Assembly: GCA_016081115.2 (NCBI GenBank)
Contig: CM071930.1
Coordinates: 27,853,641-27,917,640 of the forward strand
Direction of reading: 5' to 3'
From: Rehmannia glutinosa
Taxonomy: Eukaryota > Streptophyta > Magnoliopsida > Lamiales > Orobanchaceae
DNA: 64,000 nucleotides
Under the pieces are notes generated by a model that had not been told where the DNA came from, did not search any database, and worked only from the letters and a program-made list of their open reading frames with translations. Position 1 is the first letter of the stretch; each line of letters starts with the position of its first letter. Position numbers and translations under genes: made by a program. Positions 56,058 to 64,000 of the stretch are shown here, piece by piece.

Positions 56058-57345
56058 ATGTCCGAAGAAAACCGACAACCGTTAGATTTAGGTAATAAGT
56101 TGCATATGGAGGCACTTGCAAGCCTCTTGAAGAAAGTGGTGATCGAGACGTACGGAGATCCCAGTGAGACACCGAAATTAGAGGAGCCTTTCCCTAAGGA
56201 ACGGAGGCCCAGGATGTTCGAACTGGAGTAATGGAGGTGGATGATATAGATGATTTTGATTTCGAAAGGGAGCAAAATTACAATGCGGGCAGATGTCGGC
56301 GTGGAAATAGGGTTGATAGGGGACGGGAGGATAGCAATTTAAGTAACATCAAAATGCAAATTCCATCGTTCCAAGGAAAGAGTGATCCGAATGGCTATCT
56401 GGATTGGGAGAGGAAAATCGAGAATGTGTTTGAATGCCAGAATTACTCCGAATTAAAAAAGGTGAAATTGGCATCAACTGAATTCTCGGACTACGCAAGT
56501 GTTTGGTGGGATTAATTAATGGTCTCGAGGAGTAGAAGTGGCAAGCGGCCCGTTTCCACATGAGAGGAGACGAGGAGTTTGATGTGATGTCATTTTGTAC
56601 CAAATCATTATTACCGAGGCGTCTATCAAAGGTTGCAGAGGTTGACACAAGGGTGTAAGAGCGTCGAGGATTACAATAAAGAGGAGATATTGATGGCGAG
56701 GGCTAATATAGAGAAGGTTCAGGAGGTTACGATGGCGAGATTTATCGTAGAATTGAATACTCATATAACAGATGCCGTCGACTTACATCATTGTGTTGAT
56801 CTTGAGGAAATGGTGCACATGGCGATCAAAGTTGAGCAGCAACTCCAGAGGAGGGGTTTTACATGGCAAAATTCCAACACTAGCACCAGTACTTGGGGTT
56901 CAAATACTCCTACGATGGATAATGCATATTTTTCACAACAACCCAAAGTTGTGGAGAACAAGACAGACTCGGACAAAGCAAAATCATCAGGTAAATTTGA
57001 TCCTTCTACTTCACACACTAGAGATATTGAGTGCTTTAAGTGTCATGGGAGGGGTCATAGAGATAGTGAATGTCCGAATAGAAGAGTGATGGTGATTCGG
57101 GCTAATGGAGATGTAGATTCCGAAAGTGAGGATGAGCCGAATTATAGTTATATGCCGGAGTTGGAGGAGGTTCCAGAGGTACTTAAGCCGGTGAAAGGCA
57201 ATGTATTATCACTAGTGTCACGTAGAATTTTTAATATTGATCCAAAGTTAGTTGATTATGAGCAACAAGAAAACATTTTTCACAATAGATGCTTAGTTAA
57301 GGATAAGGTGTGAAGTATGATCATTGATGGAGGTAGTTGTACAAA
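56058..57345 (+). pseudogene. Gypsy gag plus beginning of protease
   Basis: The ATG at 56058 opens MSEENRQPLDLG. A frame shift near 56230 leads to DLERKIENVF-like Retrotrans_gag sequence (MQIPSFQGKSDPNGYLDWER at about 56351). A second break follows at 56513. The frame at 56633 continues with QGCKSVEDYNKE and VEQQLQRRG, and a knuckle C-x2-C-x4-H-x4-C (CFKCHGRGHRDSEC, about 57033-57074). After a stop at 57311-57313 a protease-like MIIDGGSC is visible, with Gly where Ser or Thr is expected. Gag would form particles if read through, but several breaks make this a pseudogene. Confidence 0.82.
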
Positions 57346-58049
57346 TGGTTCAATGGTTGTGGCGAGGTACGAGTTAATAAAAGAGTGATAGTGTCTTTTC
57401 AGATTGGGGATTATAAGGATGATATATTATGTGATGTGGTGCCAATGCGGGCTTGTCATATTTTGTTGGGTAGGCCATGGTAGTTTGATAGGCGAGTTGT
57501 GCATGATGGATACACTAATTGCTATATTGTTGAGCATGAGCGGAGAAAGTTCATACATCTCTTACACCTACATAAATCTATAATGATCATATGAGGATGC
57601 GAGTTTGTGAGTCAAAAGAAAAAGAGTGTTCAACTAGTGAGCAAAAGAATGAAATAAAACCCGAGAAAAATGAGAGCTTGAGTGAAAATAAAAATTGAGA
57701 GCTTGGGAGTTTGGCCAAGGGTAGTTGTGAGATTCGAGAGATGGACAAGAAAAAACAGAGTACAAATTTCGAGTGGGTATAAAATATGGGGGAAAAGGCC
57801 AATGAGGTAAAACAAGAGAGAAAATTTGTGCTTATGATTAAAATGAGAGACATTAGGCATGAGTGTTTGAATGCTAACATATATGATAATATTTTGTCTA
57901 GTTCTATTGTTTCTCATGTGTAGGGATTTGGGCAACCAGATGAGTGTGCGTGCCGTTTAACATTTGATCCGGGTGGATTGATATAATTGTTCAACCTTTG
58001 GGGTCCAACGTTTCGATTTGAGGATGAATCCCTTTCAAGAGGAGGGAAA
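57346..58049 (+). other. Gypsy interior after protease, RT missing
   Basis: Protease-end-like residues run to about 57560. The rest is Glu/Lys-rich and low-complexity. No RT (YxDD) or integrase motif is present. A polypurine tract lies at 58037-58049. Confidence 0.6.
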
Positions 58050-58981
58050 TGATGTGAATCCAGTCACGAAGGATCCGGGCAACACAAAATGCAAGCTATC
58101 TCGAGTTCTTGAAGTCTATGTAATTCAGTTCTTGAGTTCTTGTATTTGTTTATCATAGATTAGGTGTTTAGTTTTGTTGTTTTGAGTCATTTGAGTGGCC
58201 AAATTGATGTTAGAGGCTAAGTATATTGATCCCAGAGTCATGTTAGTTAATAATGTGTTGAAAGGAAGCATTGCCGATCAAACAACAAGAGGTTGGGTTC
58301 AAAAACGTCAAATCGCGTCAACAATTTTCAGCACTGGCAGGGTTTAGTATTTTGGACATAACACTCTCTACAAAATTGATATTGAGCCGATTCAAGATGT
58401 TATGGAAAGCTAAGATAAAGGGCTACAACGTTGATGAAGACTCCAAGAGCTAGTTCTGACATAAACGGATGAAACAGAGGCCAACACGGCCTGGACGTGT
58501 TCAGAGACACGGCCGTGCTCGCATACGCGCGCGTAAAAAGAAACGGGGATGAAGGGAACTGGCCGTGTTCAGCAACATGGCCGTGGTCGAGGGCGCGTTT
58601 TAGGGTTTTATCTTTGTTTTTGTTTCCTTTTTCGATTTTTAAGTTGTTTCCTAGTTGGTTTAGTGTTTGTTTTGAGTCACCTATATAAGGCAAACACTTG
58701 TTTATTTTCACAAAAACATTGATATTGAATATTGAATTGAGATTTTCTCTTCAAACCTTTGTGTTTTTCCAAGAGCTTCAAGTTTGTTCATCTTGTTTTG
58801 AATTTTAACTTATCAAATAAACTTCCGCTTTTATTTGTGGCGTCTACGCATAACGAGGTTCTTGCTTTGCTAAACAATGGGTCGAGGTTTTCACCATGTT
58901 AAACCGAACTAGTGAAGATCTTGGGCTAACAATATATTATTGTTTGGGTCGTATGCATGTTCGTTGCTACAGTTCACATTA
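58050..58981 (+). repeat. Gypsy 3' LTR
   Basis: Matches the 5' LTR along its whole length with scattered substitutions. It ends three bases plus the target duplication before the minus-strand Copia LTR. Confidence 0.9.
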
Positions 58982-58989
58982 GTGGTAGG

Positions 58990-60188
58990 TGTAAGTCCAA
59001 GCGGCTACGATAATCTAGAGAGGGGGTGAATAGATTATCTCCATCTTTTCGATTTCGCCCTCTTTCAACATCACCTTGAAGAGCACCACACTCTTCTACA
59101 ACACCACCTTTGAGATTACCACAATCTCTCTTGAAGATTACCACAATCTCCAACGACACCTTGTGAAGATTACCACAATCTTCAACCTTGAAGAACACCA
59201 AATTCTTCAATACCTCAAGAGTACCACACTCTTGAAACACCTATCACCTAGATCACCCAAGTGTATTCTTTCCACAAGAATACTCACAAGGATGTCTTGT
59301 GTTGAATGATGACAAAAATCAAGTTTACGACTCAATAATGAATATTACAATTTGAGTGCAAGTGTAATCAAGAAATAAAGCCTAGACCTCAAGATGTGAA
59401 AGTGCAAGAACTAGGCTATTACAACAAGAGTATAAAAATGAAGGCTTGGAGAATTTTCAGATTTCTTGTTGTGTATTTGCTTGTATGTGTTGTGTCTTGT
59501 GTCTTCAATTCATCCTCTATTTATAGGAGAGTCTTCACCAACATAGACTCCCAACATAGGCTCATTCTTCTTCACTTTTGTCTACAAAAAGAGGATCACA
59601 AGATGTAGAAATATTGTACAAAAATGAAAAGTAAATCTTGCTGATAAGGATTGCAACGGTTGGAATTTTTGCTGTCAAAAATTACATAGGGCAACCGGTT
59701 GCCCTGTATAAGATTTCGAATGTTTGAATGAAAATAGTGCGATCCAGGTAGGGGTTGCAGGGGGGTGCGACCGGTCGACCCCCTGCTCCAATTTTTCAAG
59801 TCGCAAGTTCTGTTTCAATCGTGCGATCTTCAGTGCACTGTCGACCTTTGGGGGATGGTCGACCTCCAATTTTAAATGTTGTCCGATTTATATCAAAAAT
59901 AAACTTCAAGAAATACTCCAAAAAATTAGTAAAAACATTTTAAATCACTTGGGAGTATTTTGACAACATTTATAAACATTGTTTTGGTGCAAAAACCAAT
60001 TTAAACAAAACCATCAAAAGTGTTGTCCATTTTTATCGAAAAATAAATTCTAAGAAATACTCCAAAAATTAGCAAAAACATTTTAAATCATTTAGGAGTA
60101 TTTGGACAACATTTATTAACATTGTTTTGGTATAAAAAACTCATTTAAACATAATCATCAAAAACTTGATAAAAACATTTATCTAACA
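58990..60188 (-). repeat. Copia LTR copy C
   Basis: 1,199 bp. It has lost the segment corresponding to about 37566-37740 of copy A, including the poly(A) signal and the eighth hairpin. The TATA box (59518-59525) and seven hairpins are present. Confidence 0.88.
59078..59283 (-). other. GTGGT-loop hairpin array in LTR copy C (seven hairpins)
   Basis: Read on the minus strand, the stems are GTATTCTT, CAAGAGT, TTGAAGAAT, TGAAGATT, GGAGATT, GAGATT and GAAGAGT. Loops are GTGGT, except the first (GTGGA) and third (TTGGT). The first stem differs from copies A and B on both arms in a compensatory way. The second has a quite different, still perfectly paired, stem. Confidence 0.88.
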
Positions 60189-61439
60189 AACTCTCCCTTT
60201 TTGATGATTACATACCAAAACAATTTTAGGAAGTCGATTTTAAAACAAAACAAATTTTCCGGCCTAAAACATCAAACCATTACAAGCAAGATTTATCATA
60301 AGTACAAACACACACAAGGATAGGAGCAATGATTTTTCAAAATCATTTTTGCACTAGCTCCCCCTATCAACGTGCATAACAAAAATAAGTAGAAGCAAAC
60401 AACTAAAAGCTAAAAGCTTGAATTTCATGAGCTTAAAAGCTCCCCCTGTCACAAAAGCATCATTAGTCAAGTATAAAAGTCCATAATACATCACATGGAC
60501 TAAGTATTATCCATAGCATCATGCTTTTAAGAGTTCTAGCTTATAGCTTTTCTTGCGAGCTTATTTACGCTTCTTTGAGCTTATGAGCATTTTTCTTGTT
60601 TCTCCCCCTTTGGAATCATCAAAAATAATGTTAGCACGATAAAAACATCATACAATTATATCAAAGTGCGCAATTTAATCGATTTATCGAGCATATTGAA
60701 CATATAAGCTTAAATTCCGAATAAAAGGGAAAAAATTGATCATTTGATTTGAAAAAGCTCATTTGATTGATAAAACAAGATCTCTATAAACTTATAAGAC
60801 TTTTCAAATCAAGAGAATCATGTAGGTGATGAATTTTTCATTGAAACATTTTGTCGAACACTTGGCGTGCGTCGAATAAAACAAGAGAAATATAACGCCT
60901 TTGTGATTCGTTTAAGCCAAAAAATTTCATCACCAATTGCAATACAACAATATTCATCCATCAACAATCATCATATACAATCATATGAATACAAGAATTT
61001 CATCAAAATAGCAAGGTATAAGCACATTCTCAAGGGTTCAACCCAATTGAGATTAAAAAGAAAAATTCTTACCATTTAATCGGTAAAGATGAACAATGAT
61101 GATGATAATCGAGCCTCATGAAGTCCAAAATATAAAATGTATGCAATAAAACAAATTTGAAGTGAAATTTGTGTGCAAAATTCGAAGGGGACGAAAAATG
61201 AACATAAAAGACCAAAATGACTGTGACTGAAGACAGAAGTGATTTTAACCAAAATAAAAGCTAAGGGCGACCAGTTGTCGTTGAGGGCGACCGGTCGACT
61301 TGAGGACGACCGGTTTCCCTCAACCCCATCAGCCCACTGTCTTGCCCAATTTTTCAAAATCCGATTTTTCAACCAAAAAACCAATTTTTCGCCCCTAAGT
61401 TTTAAAAACATGCAAAATGCAAACGCAAACCTCATTCAA

Positions 61440-61660
61440 TATACATTATGCCTAACCGAGCTCGTATCGACGCAAAAGTCTCGGAAGATAGCGATTTTGT
61501 AAAAATGTCCGCTAATTGATCTTGATGGTACAAAAGATATCTCAATTTTTTGTTTTCAAACACAATCCCTTAAAAATATATCGAATCTCAAATATATATA
61601 GTTCGATTATAATGAACCATATTTTGAAAAATTATTATCACCGGACTTGTTATGTGAAGC
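61440..61660 (-). pseudogene. Copia RNase H C-terminal fragment
   Basis: On the minus strand the sequence encodes QDQLADIFTKSLSSETF and then IRARLGI, the conserved C-terminus of Copia RNase H. Upstream residues around HNRT match 41128. Nothing further upstream is present, so it is a fragment. Confidence 0.8.
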
Positions 61661-62738
61661 CCCGATTTTTCCGAGCTTATAATTGATTCTTATTGTCGTC
61701 TATGTATTTGATCGACTATATTACCGCGTCACTTTGACGGGTAAATATTAATAATATATATATTTTGTATTTTATTTTATTTTATTTAATTACTTGTGAT
61801 CATGATCTTTATTAATTCTATTTTACATTTATGATCACTTGATTGATCATTATTACTATTTTTGTATTTATTAGTCACCTTAGAATTTTAAGAGACTATT
61901 TTAGAAACTTGTACCTTATAGAATTAAGATTTTGATTTAGTATAAGTGTTCATGAGACTTATAAGTGATCAAGGAAATCACTAATTATTTTGGAGATTGA
62001 TATATTTCATCTATTATCATCAAATTTGGGACAAAAAAAAATTTGAAATTACCATAATGCCCTTAGTATGGACGGCCATGATGATATTTTTGGAGTAAAA
62101 ATATCATCCAACTCTTGTACACCTACACCTTATATTAGTCATCTTGTGTATAATTATACCATTAATTCAAAAATTATACACATCATCTCTTACATTACTT
62201 CTTTATTATTATTTTTGCCAACATGTTGGAAGTCTTCCAACATTCCATTCAAACCATCTCATGCCCATACATTTGACCTCCAAAATGTTCCCCATGCAAG
62301 AGGCAAAATGCAAGACACAAAATTGAACAAAAATCCTCTCTCCCCCCCATGGTGGACGGCCAAAATGGCCAATTTTACACAAAATTTTCATTTTTCATCC
62401 AACACCTCATCTCTCAAGTTAATTATCCTCCTTCTCTCTAACCTCTCTCTAAAATTCATTCACATCTTCGAACATTCAAACAAAATTCATTCATATCTTC
62501 AAACCTTCAAACACCAACTCTTCACATCTTCAAATCTTCAACATAAGTTCTTCATATCTTCAAGTACCACTTTTTCATATCTTCAAATATTCAAACACAA
62601 GTCCTTCACATCTTCAAACCCATCTTCATAACTCCAAGAACATCTTCTTCCTAACATCAAACATACTTCCTTTCTTCAAACATCCAAACCAAAACAAACA
62701 ATCTTACCACTTAAAACTCAAAAATTCGAAGACCCTCT
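61661..62738 (+). other. Probable Gypsy LTR fragment
   Basis: It starts TGTGAAGCCCCGATTTTTCC, like many plant Gypsy LTRs. It runs into an AT-rich part and then a TCTTCAAAC-reiterated part (62440-62640), which creates a 187-codon low-complexity open frame of no coding significance. No primer site follows; it is cut off at the next LTR. Confidence 0.5.
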
Positions 62739-64000
62739 TGTTTGATACATGTTTTTTTCTTAATTTTGATGATTTTATTTTGTCACCAAAACAATGCTTT
62801 TAAAGGTTGTCCAAATACTCCTAAATGATTTAAAATGGTTTTTAATATTTTCCGGAGTATTTCCTCAAGTTTATTTTTGATAATAATGGACAACACTTTT
62901 AATGATTTTATTTCAATGGATTTTTCACTCCTTAACAAGGTTCCTAAATGTTGTCTAAATACTCGATTGGTTTAAAATGTTTTTACTAAATTTTTGAGTA
63001 TTTCTTGGGTTTTATTTTTGACAAAAATTGGACAACATTTGCCTCGTGGTCGACCGGCCGCCCTATAGGGCAACCCGTGCACTGAAGATGTTTTTAGAAA
63101 CAGAAAATAAGACGGAAGGAAAAACAAGCAGTCGACGGCCGCTCGGGGCCGATCGGGTCGTCGGCCGACCGGCCGCCAGTGCGACCTGCACTGCAAGTAT
63201 GTTTGAAAGCAGTAACACTTGATCTTTGCAATATCCCATGGGGGGGTTGGGGTGATGGTCGGACGGCCGAGGTAGACGCCGACGGCCGCCTGTGTTATTT
63301 TCTTTGTGTATTTTTCCAACGTCTATTTCATGCGACGGCCGCCTCTATCTTTTGACAAAAATTTCGACCGTTTTTGACAAAGAAACATATTTCCTTAAAA
63401 TGTGGGATTGATTTCTAACAGCTATATTCTTGATTTTAATTGTATTTTTCTGTAGATTTTCAATCCCCAAGAGGAGCCTATGCTTGATCAATCATCTCCT
63501 ATAAATAGAGGAAGTTTTGGAGCAACCAAAAGAGCAATAGTGATACAACACAACAAGATACACTTCAAGCAAACACTTGGTCTTTCTTTGTTATTATTCT
63601 TGTTGTAAAATTGCCTAGCTTATCACTTTCACATCCTTGAGGTCTAGGCTATTCTTGATTACACTTTGCACTCAAATTGTATTATTCATTATTGAGTTAT
63701 AATCTTGATTTTTGGTTATCATTCAAACACAAGATATCCTTGTGAGTGTTCTTGTGGTAAGAGCACACTTGGATGATCTAGGTGATAGGTACAAGAAGAT
63801 TGTGGTAATCTTCTTATTGAGGTGTTGAAGAATTTGGTATTCTTCAAGGTTGAAGATTGTGGTAATCTTCACAAGGTGCCGTTGAAGGAAGATTGTGGTA
63901 ATCTTCAAAGGGAGATTGTGGTAATCTCCAAAGGTGGTGTTGAAGAAGAGTGTGGTGCTCTTCAAGGTGTTGTAAGTTGAATTTGTATTAATTTTGGTAA
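62739..64000 (+). repeat. Copia LTR copy D, truncated by the window edge
   Basis: It begins TGTTTGATACATG. It has diverged U3 dyads, a GC-rich block (63045-63345) with GGCCGACCGGCCGCC-type motifs, a TATA box at 63500, and the hairpin array from 63746. The window ends before the LTR does. Confidence 0.85.
63746..64000 (+). other. GTGGT-loop hairpin array in LTR copy D
   Basis: Seven complete hairpins plus the start of the eighth (loop TTGGT) at the window edge. The second stem is AAGAAGATT paired with AATCTTCTT (all Watson-Crick); A and B have one U-G there. The first has one U-G where A and B have U-A. Confidence 0.85.

Larger units (their letters stand above)
54719..58981 (+). mobile_element. 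Gypsy-type LTR retrotransposon with gag only (4.26 kb)
   Basis: LTRs of 943 and 932 bp start TGATGTGAATCC and end CACATCA/CACATTA. A perfect 5-bp duplication GTGGT flanks it (54714-54718 and 58982-58986). A degenerate primer site (TGGTAATCAGAGCC) follows the 5' LTR. AAGAGGAGGGAAA precedes the 3' LTR. The interior (2.4 kb) has gag with a zinc knuckle and the start of protease, but no RT, RNase H or integrase. It is therefore a non-autonomous copy. Confidence 0.92.
58990..61660 (-). mobile_element. Minus-strand Copia copy C: 3' LTR and 3' interior
   Basis: This is the same family as 36373-44010. On the minus strand it has an RNase H end (61660-61440), a 3' untranslated region with the GGGGGAG tracts (as CTCCCCC at about 60357, 60440, 60603), a polypurine tract at 60189-60205, and an LTR (58990-60188). 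The 5' part is missing. The break at about 61660 leads into an unrelated LTR-like sequence. Confidence 0.88.

Noticed and set aside
61076..61435. 119-codon minus-strand frame and its plus-strand partner
   Set aside because: They lie in the Copia 3' untranslated region, matching 41340-41570; no protein feature.
62068..62631. 187-codon open frame
   Set aside because: Low-complexity TCTTCAAAC reiteration in an LTR-like sequence; no domain.

Overview
The window is a repeat-dominated stretch of plant nuclear DNA, very probably from a eudicot. The reasons are the low GC content, introns, plant-type Copia, Gypsy, LINE, CACTA, hAT and Mutator-like elements, and a classical arabinogalactan-protein gene. 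I see one intact host gene (AGP-type, 19892-20248, +). Almost everything else is mobile DNA, often nested, and most of it is decayed. No rRNA, tRNA or CRISPR was seen.

Layout. 1-3476: a LINE-derived insertion that carries only DUF4283/zinc-knuckle ORF1 (two copies inside one 16-bp target-site duplication) and is itself hit by a small hAT element. 3477-10171: AT-rich spacer with a 176-bp tandem repeat, two hAT deletion derivatives and a Mutator-like MITE with long inverted ends. 10172-17707: a truncated Copia whose 5' LTR is split by a 4.5-kb CACTA carrying exon fragments of a receptor kinase and an amino-acid transporter. 17708-18724: a segment with an as-1/TATA/poly(A) layout like a pararetrovirus promoter and leader (tentative). 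18725-20430: the AGP gene and its flanks. 20430-25708: three consecutive inverted-repeat elements, each bounded by (TA)n and each with its own private repeated motif. 27228-53235: a minus-strand LINE fragment split by a 24.9-kb CACTA (Transposase_24-type gene on -, TNP2-type gene on +). That CACTA contains a second LINE (16.1 kb inside its left end), which is in turn split by a 7.6-kb Copia. 53580-58986: an unidentified retroelement remnant interrupted by a gag-only Gypsy with perfect 5-bp duplications. 58990-64000: two more LTRs of the same Copia family, one on each strand, separated by a Gypsy LTR-like fragment.

The strongest unusual signal is in the Copia LTR family (copies at 36373, 42574, 58990 and 62739). 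Downstream of its TATA box each LTR carries a run of seven or eight short hairpins. The stems differ in sequence but almost all share the loop GTGGT. Between copies, stem bases change in a compensatory way, and the last hairpin overlaps the poly(A) signal. This looks like a selected RNA (or DNA) structure in the repeated R region of the transcript.

The nesting fixes relative ages: the minus-strand LINE is oldest, then the large CACTA, then the second LINE, then the Copia. All boundaries were read by eye. Conserved-domain names are from recognition of motifs, not from database searches.
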